64,000 bases of DNA from Streptomyces olivaceus (GTDB taxonomy: Bacteria > Actinomycetota > Actinomycetes > Streptomycetales > Streptomycetaceae). Positions 19,197 through 27,147 of the stretch are shown one piece after another (the first letter of the stretch is position 1; every line of letters begins with the position of its first letter). The stretch spans positions 1 through 64,000 of the forward strand of contig NZ_JOFH01000015.1 of assembly GCF_000721235.1 (NCBI RefSeq), written 5' to 3'. The position numbers and the translations under genes were made by a program. The notes beneath the pieces were generated by a model, which worked only from the letters and a program-made list of their open reading frames with translations, was not told where the DNA came from and made no database searches.

Positions 19197-20459
19197 TCAG
19201 GACTGGGGCCGAGCGGACAGGTCACCCGTCCGCCCCCGCGGCAGCACCGCCGCCGCCACCACCGGTACGGCGGCCAGTGCCAGCCACGGCACGGCGCCCG
19301 GCAGTCCCGCGTCCAGCAGCAGACCGGTGACGGAGCTGCCGGCGAGCACGATCAGCCCGGACACGGAGGACAGCGCGCCCGTGTACAGCCCGAGCCGCCC
19401 CTCCTCGGCGAGGTCGGGCACCCAGGCGCGGGCGACGGGCGCCACGAGCATCTGTCCGAGGGTGAGCAGGACGACGAACCCGGCGGCCGGTGCCAGCCCA
19501 CCCGCCCCCGTCCACCCGGCGGGCCGCGCCACCGCGACGACGGCGAACCCGACAGCGATCAGCACCAGCCCCGCCGCCATCGACCGCCGCGGCGCCAGCC
19601 GCTCCCCCGCCCACCGGGTCACCGGCAGCTGCGCGCTCACCACGAGCACCGAGGACAGCGCGAAGAGCCAGGCCAGCGGCGCCTGCGAGCCGGCGGCCCG
19701 CTCGACCTCGGCGGGCAGGGCGAGGTAGAGCTGGTTGTAGGCGAGCAGATAGGCACCGTACGCGCAACACAGCGCCAGGAAGCGCCGGTTGCGCAGCAGC
19801 AGCCGCGCACCGCCCGCCACCCGGACCTGGACCCGCCCGGGGATGCGCTGCGGCAGCAGCCACGCGTGCCCGGCGAGGACGAGCACGAACACCCCGGCTC
19901 CCGCGAGGCACGCGGTACGGAAGTCGACGGCCAGCAGCAGCGCCCCGAGGAGCGGCCCGACGAAGGCGCCGGCCTGCCCGGCGACGGTGAACAGCGCGAG
20001 TACCCGCGTCCGGTCCCCGCCCCCTTCCGCCTCCCACACGACGGCCTGCCGGGCGACCTCCGACTCGACGGCGGGCGAGAACAGGGCGGCGGCGAACCCG
20101 ATCAGCAGCACGGCGCCGACGACGGCCCAGGTCCGCTCGGCGAACCCCACCCACCCGAACCCGGCGATCCGCAGCACGCACCCGGCGAGCACGACGGGCC
20201 GGATGCCGTACCGGTCGGCCAGCGCCCCGCCGACCACGAACAGCCCCTGCTGGCTGAAGGTACGCAGCCCGAGCACGAACCCGACCAGCCACCCGGCCAT
20301 GCCGACGGACTGCCCCAGATGCTCGGAGAGGAAGGGCAGCACGGCGAAGAAGCCGATGTTGAAGGCGAGTTGGGTGAGTACGAGCAGCCGGAGCAGCGGA
20401 GAGAGCGGAACACGCCGCGCCGCCTTCGCACTCCGGCCCACGGAAGACATGGCACTCAT
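19197..20459 (-). CDS. MFS transporter, probable exporter
   Basis: 420 residues and about 12 membrane helices. The loop GGALADRYGIRPVVLAG (residues ~75-92) is motif A of drug-exporter-type MFS proteins, with FTVAGQAGAFVGPLLGALL as a motif C-like stretch. ATG 20459 overlaps the permease stop (ATGA), so it belongs to the lipoprotein-permease operon. Its substrate may be the same metallophore or peptide the importer recovers; that is inference from operon membership. The 3' end is at 19197 with no clear terminator. Confidence 0.88.
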   Translation of the reverse strand: MSAMSSVGRSAKAARRVPLSPLLRLLVLTQLAFNIGFFAVLPFLSEHLGQSVGMAGWLVGFVLGLRTFSQQGLFVVGGALADRYGIRPVVLAGCVLRIAGFGWVGFAERTWAVVGAVLLIGFAAALFSPAVESEVARQAVVWEAEGGGDRTRVLALFTVAGQAGAFVGPLLGALLLAVDFRTACLAGAGVFVLVLAGHAWLLPQRIPGRVQVRVAGGARLLLRNRRFLALCCAYGAYLLAYNQLYLALPAEVERAAGSQAPLAWLFALSSVLVVSAQLPVTRWAGERLAPRRSMAAGLVLIAVGFAVVAVARPAGWTGAGGLAPAAGFVVLLTLGQMLVAPVARAWVPDLAEEGRLGLYTGALSSVSGLIVLAGSSVTGLLLDAGLPGAVPWLALAAVPVVAAAVLPRGRTGDLSARPQS

Positions 20460-22327
20460 CGAACGACGACGGCTTCCTTCTCCACGACCCCCACGACCCC
20501 CACGACGCCCCGCGCACCGCCCGCTCCGCCGTCACCGCCCGCTCCGCCGTCATCGCCCGCTCCGCCGTCACCGGCCGAGGAATCCGGCCGAGCCGGCCGT
20601 CGGCCCCCGCGCGGCCCGCGACGCAGTGCACCGGCCGCGGTGACGGCGAGCGCGCCGAGGAGGGCCAGTACGGCCGCGGGAGCCAGTACGGCCCAGGGGG
20701 CGCGCTCGGCGTAGGGCTGGTTCTCGGCGAGGAGCAGCCCCCACTCGGGCGACGGCGGCTGGGCGCCGAGGCCCAGGAAGCCGAGGGAGGCGAGCGCGAG
20801 GGCGACGCCGGGCAGCCGCAGCAGCGCGTGCCGGAGCACGGGGGGCAGCACGGCGGGCAGCAGCTCGTGCCGCAGCAGATACGCCCGCCCGGCTCCCAGC
20901 CCCTTGGTGGCGGTGATGTGCAGGGTGGCGCGTTCCTGGCGGAGCAGTGCGGCGGTGTGCGTGGCGAGTGGCGCCCAGGCGACGGCGCCCACGGCGAACG
21001 CGGGTGTCGCCGCCCCGCTCCCGACGACGGCGGTGACGAGGAGGGCCAGGAGCACGGGCGGCACGGCGTTGACCGTGTCGACGAGCGGCGCGGCCACCCG
21101 CGGCACGAGCCCGAGCAGCACGCCCAGGAGCAGCGCGGCGGCGCTGATGGCGGAGGCCAGGAGCAGCGTGTCCAGCGCCCCGTGCCCGACGCGGGCGAGC
21201 AGGTCGCGCCCGAGGGCGTCGGTGCCGAAGGGGTGCGCGGGGGAGGGCGCCCGCAGCCGCTGCCCGGTGTCGAGGGCGAGCGGGTCGCGGCCGAGCCCGA
21301 CCCCGGCGACGACGATCAGGACGGCGCCGTAGAGGACCGGCGGGAGCAGGCGCCCGGGCGGGGCGGGCCGGTGCAGTGAGGAGAGCGCACCGTCCCGCAC
21401 CGCGGGCCCGGTCAGCAGGCGGGCGGCGAGCCGGGCGCCTCCGGTGGCGAGCGCGGCGAGGAGGACGAGGGCGAGGGTCCCGGCCTGGAGCACGGGAAGA
21501 TCCTGGGCGAGGGCGGCCTGGAGGGTGGTCCGACCGAGCCCGGGTATGTCGAAGACCTGCTCGACGGCGACCGCCCCACCCGTCAGACCGACGACGAACA
21601 GTCCGAGGTTGGGCAGCAGCGCGGGCACGCACCGCCGCACGGCCTGCCGGGCGACGGACCGCCCGGTCAGCCCGCGCGCCGCGGCGGCCAGCGCCCAGGG
21701 CTCGGCGAACGCGCCGGGCAGCAGGTCGTCGAGCAGCCGCCCGAGTACGGCACCGGCAGGCAACCCGAGGGCGAGCGCGGGCAGCACGGTCCACTGGGGC
21801 CCGTACCACCCGAGCGCGGGCAGCCACCCGAGCTGCACTCCGACGAGGGTGGCGAGCACGGAGGCGACGAGGAACTCGGGCAGCGAGGCCAGCACCGCGG
21901 ACCCCGTCCCCCCGCGCCTCCTCCCCCCGAGCCGCCGCTGTCCCCCGAGCCGGAGCGTGCGGGCGCAGACGGCCCCGGCGGTGACGACGGCGACGAGCAG
22001 CGCGACCCCCATGAGCAGCAGCGAGGCCCCAAGCGCCGTCGCCACACCGGGCAGCACGTCGCTCCCGGAGAGCCACGACTGCCCCAGATCCCCGCGCCCC
22101 ACCCCGCCCAGCCAGTTCCCGAGGACCTGCACCGGCCCGCCCTCGATCCCGAGCTGCCGGCGAATGTCGTCCAGCACCTCGGGGGTGGGCTCGCGCTCGG
22201 CGGACCGCGCCTTGAGGACGGTGTACGCCGGATCGGTGCGGGTCAGCCACGGCAGCAGCCCGACCCCGCACACCAGCCCGCCCGCGAGCAGGACCCTCCA
22301 CACCGCGGTGGCCACCCGCTGCCGCAC
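20456..22327 (-). CDS. Fused oligopeptide/nickel-type ABC permease (DppB-DppC fusion)
   Basis: 623 residues that join two BPD_transp_1 permeases normally encoded separately. Residues ~1-310 are DppB/NikB-like (PTPEVLDDIRRQLGIEG, GRGDLGQSWLSGSDV, FVVGLTGGAVAVEQVFDIPGLG). Residues ~315-590 are DppC/NikC-like (HPFGTDALGRDLLARVGHGALDTL, then an EAA-type loop at ATKGLGAGRAYLLRHELLP). The C-terminal ~40 residues are a Gly/Asp/Val tail from tandem repeats at 20480-20574. GTG start three bases after the lipoprotein gene. No ATP-binding subunit gene is present nearby, so one must come from elsewhere. Confidence 0.9.
   Translation of the reverse strand: MRQRVATAVWRVLLAGGLVCGVGLLPWLTRTDPAYTVLKARSAEREPTPEVLDDIRRQLGIEGGPVQVLGNWLGGVGRGDLGQSWLSGSDVLPGVATALGASLLLMGVALLVAVVTAGAVCARTLRLGGQRRLGGRRRGGTGSAVLASLPEFLVASVLATLVGVQLGWLPALGWYGPQWTVLPALALGLPAGAVLGRLLDDLLPGAFAEPWALAAAARGLTGRSVARQAVRRCVPALLPNLGLFVVGLTGGAVAVEQVFDIPGLGRTTLQAALAQDLPVLQAGTLALVLLAALATGGARLAARLLTGPAVRDGALSSLHRPAPPGRLLPPVLYGAVLIVVAGVGLGRDPLALDTGQRLRAPSPAHPFGTDALGRDLLARVGHGALDTLLLASAISAAALLLGVLLGLVPRVAAPLVDTVNAVPPVLLALLVTAVVGSGAATPAFAVGAVAWAPLATHTAALLRQERATLHITATKGLGAGRAYLLRHELLPAVLPPVLRHALLRLPGVALALASLGFLGLGAQPPSPEWGLLLAENQPYAERAPWAVLAPAAVLALLGALAVTAAGALRRGPRGGRRPARPDSSAGDGGAGDDGGAGGDGGAGGARGVVGVVGVVEKEAVVVR
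20521..20574. repeat. Three 18-bp tandem repeats at the permease 3' end
   Basis: CCGCTCCGCCGTCACCGC-type units occupy 20521-20538, 20539-20556 and 20557-20574 with one or two mismatches, encoding GDGGAG/GDDGGAG. A CCCCACGAC triplication follows near 20483-20508. Both look like in-frame slippage in a dispensable tail. Confidence 0.9.
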
Positions 22328-22330
22328 GGC

Positions 22331-23842
22331 TCAGCGCCGGGTGCCGGTGCCGACGAGGGTGCGCTCGTACGGGTCGAGGATCACGCCCTGCACGGAGTCG
22401 GCGACGCCGGTGATGATGCGCTGGTGCACGAGCGGCACGACGGCGTCGCTGCCGAGGATGCGCGCCTCGGCGGCCATGGCGGCGTCCTGCCGCTTCGCGG
22501 TGTCGGCGATCTTCTCGGCGTCGGCGACGGCGCGGTCGACGTCCTTGTCGCACAGCTGGGCGATGTTGAAACCGCCGTCGCAGGTGTAGTCGCTGGCGAG
22601 CACGGCGACGGGGTCCCCGGTGTCGAGGAGCGTGTTCCGCGCCAGCACGAACGCGTCGAACTTCCCGTCCAGCGCGTCCGCCTCCAGCCGCGAGTACTCC
22701 CGCACGGTGAGCTTGACGGTGAACCCGGCCTTCTCCAACTGCTGCTTGACGACCTGGGCGGCCTCGGGCAGCTCGGGCCGGTTGTCGTAGGTGGCGAGGT
22801 CGATGACGTCGTCACCGCCGGGCTTACCGGCCCCGGCCCGCCCGACGGGCGCACTCCGCTTCCCCTCGGCCCAGGTCACGGCGGGCCCGTAGATTCCGGC
22901 ACCCGGATCGCCGTACCCCTCGTACACGTCCTTGGCGAACACGGAGGTGTCGACGGCGCCCCGGGCAGCGGCCCGCAGCCCGGCATCCTTGAAGGTCCCG
23001 GAGGAGGCGTTGAACAGCAGGCTGGTGGTACGGGTGGTGGCGGTGTCGCGCCGCGTCCCCTCGTCGAGCGAGGCGGCCTGCGCGACGGGCACGGCCTCGG
23101 CGATGTCCAGCTCGCCGGTCCGCAGGGCGTTGGCGCGCGCGGTGCCGTCGGCGACGAAGCGGGCGTCGATGCCGGAGGCCTGGGCGCGGCCGCCCCAGTA
23201 ATCGTCGAACCGGTCGAGGGAGGCGGAAGTGGCGCCGTTGACCTTGGTCAGCTGGAAGGGCCCGGTGGCGGTACCGACGGCGTCTGCCTTGCCGCCCTTC
23301 TCCTCGTACGCCTTGGCGGAGAGGATGGCGAGGCTGGGGCTGGAGAGCCGCAACGGCAGTACGGGGTCGGGCTCGGCGGTGGTGACCCGGACGACCCGCT
23401 CGCCGCCCGCCTCGGCGGTCAGGCCGACACCGGCGAGGGCGGCGGGTGCGGGCTTGGCGCGAACGGCCTGTCCGAGGGAGTCGGCGACGGCGTCGGGGGT
23501 CACGTCGCTGCCGTCCTGGAAGATGGCGTCCCGAAGCGTGAACTCCCAGGTCTTCTCCCCGTCCCTGCGCCACGACTCGGCGAGCGCGGGGGCGGCGGAG
23601 CCGTTGGCGTCGAGGGCGGTGAGGCCCTCGGTGACCCCGAGCCGGCTGAGCAGGGTGGCGTCGGCGCCGTACGGGGAGAGGTTCTCGGCGGGCGGGAAGG
23701 CGAGGGCGACCCGCAGCCGGTCCCCGTCCCCGCCCTTGCCACCGCCATCGCCGGAGTCCCCGCCTCCGGAGGCGAAGCAGCCGGCTATCAGCGGGGTGAG
23801 CAGGAAGGGGGCGAGCAGCCGGGGGCGGCGGAGGGAGCGCAT
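22331..23842 (-). CDS. ABC transporter substrate-binding lipoprotein (SBP family 5)
   Basis: 503 residues from the ATG at 23842. That start puts MRSLRRPRLLAPFLLTPLIAGC at the N-terminus, a signal peptide with lipobox LIAG-C. The body is a DppA/NikA-type binding protein: LSPYGADATLLSRLGVTEGL, WEFTLRDAIFQDGSDVTPDAV, GTGPFQL-like ATGPFQLTKVN, DAFVLARNTLLDTGDP. It binds an oligopeptide or small metal-chelate outside the membrane for the fused permease. The candidate Zur box at 23908-23922 is 66 bases upstream and hints at zinc-chelate uptake. Confidence 0.9.
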   Translation of the reverse strand: MRSLRRPRLLAPFLLTPLIAGCFASGGGDSGDGGGKGGDGDRLRVALAFPPAENLSPYGADATLLSRLGVTEGLTALDANGSAAPALAESWRRDGEKTWEFTLRDAIFQDGSDVTPDAVADSLGQAVRAKPAPAALAGVGLTAEAGGERVVRVTTAEPDPVLPLRLSSPSLAILSAKAYEEKGGKADAVGTATGPFQLTKVNGATSASLDRFDDYWGGRAQASGIDARFVADGTARANALRTGELDIAEAVPVAQAASLDEGTRRDTATTRTTSLLFNASSGTFKDAGLRAAARGAVDTSVFAKDVYEGYGDPGAGIYGPAVTWAEGKRSAPVGRAGAGKPGGDDVIDLATYDNRPELPEAAQVVKQQLEKAGFTVKLTVREYSRLEADALDGKFDAFVLARNTLLDTGDPVAVLASDYTCDGGFNIAQLCDKDVDRAVADAEKIADTAKRQDAAMAAEARILGSDAVVPLVHQRIITGVADSVQGVILDPYERTLVGTGTRR

Positions 23843-23907
23843 GGTCCTCGGATCGATCGGTGAGCGGACGGACGAGGGAACGGACAACGACTGACCCGGC
23901 CCCTACA

Positions 23908-23922
23908 TGGAAACGATTATCA
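23908..23922. promoter_or_regulatory. Candidate Zur (zinc uptake regulator) box
   Basis: TGGAAACGATTATCA matches 11 of 15 positions of the 7-1-7 palindrome TGAAAATCATTTTCA used by actinobacterial Zur. It lies between the GNAT gene's stop and the lipoprotein start, well placed to repress the transporter operon. Assignment is by eye. Confidence 0.45.
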
Positions 23923-23930
23923 CCCGAACG

Positions 23931-24476
23931 TCACCCCATCGGAACATCAAAGTGCACGATCCCCTGCCCCCCACCAGCATCTTCCCGCTCATCGTGCACC
24001 ACCTTGGCGAGCGACCGCCAGAACGGCTCGGCCCCGGTCACGGCGGGGTCGGTGTGCAGATAGACGGCCCGGTACCCCCCGTCGGCGGCGGCGAACGCCA
24101 TCAGCTCGTCGACGAGCCTCCCCGCCAGCCCCCGCCGCCGGTGCTCGGGCCGCACGTACACGCGCCGCAGCTGCGCGGTCACGCCGGAGGGATAGCGCTC
24201 GGCGAGGTGGAGCGGGTTCGGCGGATGCGCGGGCCCACGCGAGTCCAGCGCCCCGGTGGCCACGACTCCCCCGTCCCCCTCGTCCACGGCAACGAGCAGG
24301 GTATGCCGGGCAGGCTCCAGATACGCCCCGGCCAGATCGATGACGTCCCCGTGCCAACGCGGCACGTACCCGGTACCGAAGTCCCGGTAGACGGTGTCGA
24401 GCATGACGGCTCGGGCGGCGGGCAGGTCGGCGGCCGTCGCGGTCCTGATGCTGTAGTCACTGTGGCGCACTTGCAC
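23931..24476 (-). CDS. GNAT-family N-acetyltransferase
   Basis: 181 residues. The acetyl-CoA loop is RVYVRPEHRRRGLAGRLVDELM (residues ~105-126, Q/R-x-x-G-x-G/A type), preceded by LLVAVDEGDGGVVATGAL. C-terminal VYLHTDPAVTGAEPFWRSLAKV completes the fold. GTG start at 24476 without a convincing ribosome site, so the start is uncertain. Transfers an acetyl group to an unknown small molecule or protein amine. Confidence 0.88.
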   Translation of the reverse strand: MQVRHSDYSIRTATAADLPAARAVMLDTVYRDFGTGYVPRWHGDVIDLAGAYLEPARHTLLVAVDEGDGGVVATGALDSRGPAHPPNPLHLAERYPSGVTAQLRRVYVRPEHRRRGLAGRLVDELMAFAAADGGYRAVYLHTDPAVTGAEPFWRSLAKVVHDEREDAGGGQGIVHFDVPMG

Positions 24477-24551
24477 ATCGTACGCATTAACCGAAAAGCG
24501 TCATCCAGGGCCTCCTGGAGAAGCGGCTGGGCGAATCCGAGACGCACAGCA

Positions 24552-24588
24552 AAGGGAGGGGGCCGGCGTACACGCGGCCCCCTCCCTT
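24552..24588. terminator. Strong hairpin terminator
   Basis: Perfect 14-bp stem AAGGGAGGGGGCCG (24552-24565) with its complement (24575-24588) and a 9-base loop. It lies just beyond the DUF397 stop and probably ends the minus-strand regulator operon. Confidence 0.85.
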
Positions 24589-24596
24589 CCTTTGGA

Positions 24597-24803
24597 TCAG
24601 CGCTCAGCGGCCATACGTACGAAGCCACCCCAGGCGTCGGCACCAATCGCGAGGCGAGCCGCAGCAGGCTGCTTCGAGTCCCGGACGAGGACGGCCTCAG
24701 CGGTCGCGGCGACCTCGACGCATTCACCACCGTTGCCTGTGCTGTGGCTGCTCTTGTACCACGCGGCCTCGGGCACAGCCGTCTTGCTGTGCTGCACGCT
24801 CAT
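24597..24803 (-). CDS. DUF397 small protein
   Basis: 68 residues with the DUF397 signature AWYKSSHSTGNGGECVEVA, VLVRDSKQP and a final WGGFVRM. These proteins are found almost always beside XRE/DUF5753 regulators in actinomycetes and probably act as their partner or antagonist. ATG 24803 overlaps the XRE stop (ATGA), a coupled pair. Confidence 0.95.
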   Translation of the reverse strand: MSVQHSKTAVPEAAWYKSSHSTGNGGECVEVAATAEAVLVRDSKQPAAARLAIGADAWGGFVRMAAER

Positions 24804-25678
24804 GTGTCTCCCATCAGTTGCTCGATGAACGCGACTGACTCGCTCGGTGTCAGCGCCTGTGACCGGAGGATGCCATAACGCGCTTCGAGCGTACGCACGT
24901 AGGTGGTGTCGGTGTAGAGGCGACTCAGATCCTGCACTTCGGCGTAGGCGAGACGTTGCCCTCCGTCGACGTCGATCAACGAGAACGGTCCGCTCAAGGC
25001 AGCGTTGTCCTCTCGATCGATCGGCATGACCTGCACCTCAACGTTCCTGGACCGACTGGTGACAAGGATCTGTCCCAGCGTCTCGCGCATGACACTCGGG
25101 CCGCCGATCGGCCTGCGCAGTACCGCTTCCTCGATCACGAAGCTCATCAAGGGAGCAGGACGTCGGCGAAGAACCTCCTGACGCACCATGCGTGCCTCGA
25201 AACGCTGCTCGATCATCTCGTCGTCGAGCAGTGGCCGCTGCATATGGAAGACGGCTCGCGCGTAGTCCTCTGTCTGCAACAGTCCCGGCACGGCGTACAC
25301 CGCGTACACGGACAGCGCCGTGGCTTTGGCTTCGAGGCGTGCCATGTCCCGGAAGAACGCCGGATACTGGGCCCGCCCCACCTCCTCCTTGAGGGCATTG
25401 AGCACCCCACCGGCCCCCAGCACCTCATCCGCCTTCTCGATGAACTGAGCCTGCGGAATCCGCCTCCCCTGCTCGATGGAAGCCACCGTGTCCGCCGAGT
25501 AGCCCATCCGCTTGCCGAACTCGGTCCGCTCCAGCCCCGCCCGAATCCGCAGCAGCTTCAACTGCCGTCCGAACGCGGTCACTACGCCCGACCCCGGCTC
25601 GTCCCCCGCCCTCCGCCCGCCCTGCACCGGTACCGCCGCCTGCCCCCGACCAGCCTCTTCGTCCCGAACGCTCGTCAT
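24800..25678 (-). CDS. XRE/DUF5753 transcriptional regulator
   Basis: 292 residues from the ATG at 25678 (AAAGG upstream). N-terminal helix-turn-helix at ~35-85 (LKLLRIRAGLERTEFGKRMGYSADTVASIEQGRRIP), then the DUF5753 domain (VPGLLQTEDYARAV, RQEVLRR, MRETLGQIL, VQVMP, LYTDTTYVRTLEARYGIL). Divergent from the RiPP precursor. The region between them contains the promoter block that is duplicated before the HATPase gene, so this regulator is the natural candidate for controlling both. Confidence 0.93.
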   Translation of the reverse strand: MTSVRDEEAGRGQAAVPVQGGRRAGDEPGSGVVTAFGRQLKLLRIRAGLERTEFGKRMGYSADTVASIEQGRRIPQAQFIEKADEVLGAGGVLNALKEEVGRAQYPAFFRDMARLEAKATALSVYAVYAVPGLLQTEDYARAVFHMQRPLLDDEMIEQRFEARMVRQEVLRRRPAPLMSFVIEEAVLRRPIGGPSVMRETLGQILVTSRSRNVEVQVMPIDREDNAALSGPFSLIDVDGGQRLAYAEVQDLSRLYTDTTYVRTLEARYGILRSQALTPSESVAFIEQLMGDT

Positions 25679-25693
25679 GACCCGCACCTTTCC

Positions 25694-25799
25694 CGTACCG
25701 CCCCGTACACCGTCGGATGCCGCCGCGTACGAAGGGGTCGCGTCGGCGCGTCACCACTGGTCACGCTAGGCCACGATGCACCACCGTGAGTGCGCGATC
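25694..25799. promoter_or_regulatory. Promoter module A of the RiPP locus
   Basis: About 106 bases that align without gaps to 28362-28467, with nearly identical blocks CGTACACCG, CGTACGAAGG and GCGCGTCACC-N-CTGGTCACG. The CGTAC core recurs at 25694, 25704 and 25726. It precedes the precursor gene and is divergent from the XRE gene. Confidence 0.75.
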
Positions 25800-25888
25800 G
25801 CATCACGACCACCCCTGTTGGTGACGGTTCACGACCTGCGCCGACAGGCGACCGCACCCCCGACATTCGCGCTCACCAGGAGGCAACC

Positions 25889-26200
25889 ATGTTCGCCCAC
25901 TCGGATCGGCTCCCCAGCGGGGCACCGCTGCCCAACGGCATCAGCACCCCCACCCCGTGGGGGTTGCGCCGCATGGCACCGTACCCGGCCCTCGCCCCTT
26001 CCTACGCCCGTGTGGAGCTGGACCCCGCCACTCAGACCGGCCGCTACTTCGACGCGTCCGGGGCCGTGTTGGAGATGCCGGGTCACGGAACCAGCACCGG
26101 CACCAGGCCGGCGACCAACACCGGCAACTCCTCGAACGGGGCCGGCCCGGGAGGCAACGGTGGCGGCGACCAGGATTCCGGGAACGACACCGACCAGTGA
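25889..26200 (+). CDS. ATP-grasp-modified RiPP precursor peptide (graspetide-like)
   Basis: 103 residues from the ATG at 25889 (CAGGAGG upstream). The leader carries the family-conserved TPWGLRRMAPYP (22-33) and LDPATQTGRYFDASGAVLEM (44-63). The C-terminal part (from ~64) is Gly/Thr/Ser/Asn/Asp-rich (HGTSTGTRPATNTG, GGGDQDSGNDTDQ), offering hydroxyl and carboxyl side chains for ATP-grasp ester or amide linkage. Precursor, ATP-grasp ligase and methyltransferase are adjacent and coupled, the arrangement of the SAV_5884-type system. Ring pattern and protease site cannot be read from sequence. Confidence 0.92.
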   Translation: MFAHSDRLPSGAPLPNGISTPTPWGLRRMAPYPALAPSYARVELDPATQTGRYFDASGAVLEMPGHGTSTGTRPATNTGNSSNGAGPGGNGGGDQDSGNDTDQ

Positions 26201-27147
26201 CAGACATGGGTCCGGTTCTGGTCGTCACCAATCTGGACGACCCCACGACCGACCTGGTGATTGACGAGCTGCACGGCCGGGGTGTCCCGGTCGTGCGATT
26301 CGACTCCGGGGACTTCCCCGCCACCCTGTCGATCGCGGCCACCCTCACGTCGAACGGGATCGAGGGCACGCTGACCACGCCCACGCGTACCGCCGACCTG
26401 TCCCGCGTCCGTTCCCTGTACTACCGCAGGCCCTCCGGATTCGCCTTCCCCCACCTCGACGACCAGACGGCGCGCTTCGCCGTCACGCAGGCCCGCTACG
26501 GCATCGGCGGGGTCCTCGCCTCGCTGCCCGGCTGCCGGTACGTCAACCACCCTCACCGCATCGGTGACGCCGAGTTCAAGCCGTCCGGGCTCGCCGTCGC
26601 GGCCGCGTGCGGGTTCCGGCTGCCTCCCACAGTGATCACCTCCGACCCCGACACCGCGCGCGCCTTCGTCAAGGCCCACAGCCCGGTGCTCTACAAGCCG
26701 CTGTCCACGCCGCTGTACCGGATCGACGGCGTCTCCTGCACCGTCGAGGTGCGCGAGGTCACCGCCGACGAGATCGACGACTCCGTGAGCGGCACCGTCC
26801 ACCTCTTCCAGCAGAGGATCGACAAGACCGGCGACGTGCGCGTGACCGTCATGGGCGACCACGTGTTCTGCGTCCGCATCGACTCGGACCTGCTGGACTG
26901 GCGCACCGACTACGCGCGACTCCGGTACGGCGTGGTCCAGCCGCCGCCCGGTGTCCTCGAATCTCTGCACGCCTATCTCGACCACTTCCGGCTGGTGTTC
27001 GGCGCTTTCGACTTCGCCGTGGACCGCCGGGGCCAATGGTGGTTTCTGGAGTGCAACCCCTCCGGGCAGTGGGCGTGGCTGGAACCGGAGACCGGGCTGC
27101 CGATGGTGGCGGCGATGGCGGATCTCCTGGAGAGGAAAACGACGTGA
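26197..27147 (+). CDS. ATP-grasp RiPP maturase (SAV_5884 / MvdD-like)
   Basis: 316 residues from the GTG at 26197, which overlaps the precursor stop (GTGA); ATG 26206 is the alternative. The fold is the peptide-ligase type of ATP-grasp: VVTNLDDPTTDLVIDEL, SLYYRRPSGFAFP, the lysine loop PVLYKPL, LFQQRIDKTGDVRVTVMGD, DWRTDY and the Mg-binding LECNPSGQWAWLE. It should activate Asp/Glu carboxylates of the precursor with ATP and join them to Ser/Thr or Lys side chains. Cytoplasmic. Translational coupling to precursor and methyltransferase supports one pathway. Confidence 0.93.
   Translation: MTDMGPVLVVTNLDDPTTDLVIDELHGRGVPVVRFDSGDFPATLSIAATLTSNGIEGTLTTPTRTADLSRVRSLYYRRPSGFAFPHLDDQTARFAVTQARYGIGGVLASLPGCRYVNHPHRIGDAEFKPSGLAVAAACGFRLPPTVITSDPDTARAFVKAHSPVLYKPLSTPLYRIDGVSCTVEVREVTADEIDDSVSGTVHLFQQRIDKTGDVRVTVMGDHVFCVRIDSDLLDWRTDYARLRYGVVQPPPGVLESLHAYLDHFRLVFGAFDFAVDRRGQWWFLECNPSGQWAWLEPETGLPMVAAMADLLERKTT

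Noticed and set aside
20480..20580. Repeat cluster considered as a CRISPR array
   Set aside because: Units are contiguous 9- and 18-mers without spacers and lie inside the permease coding sequence.
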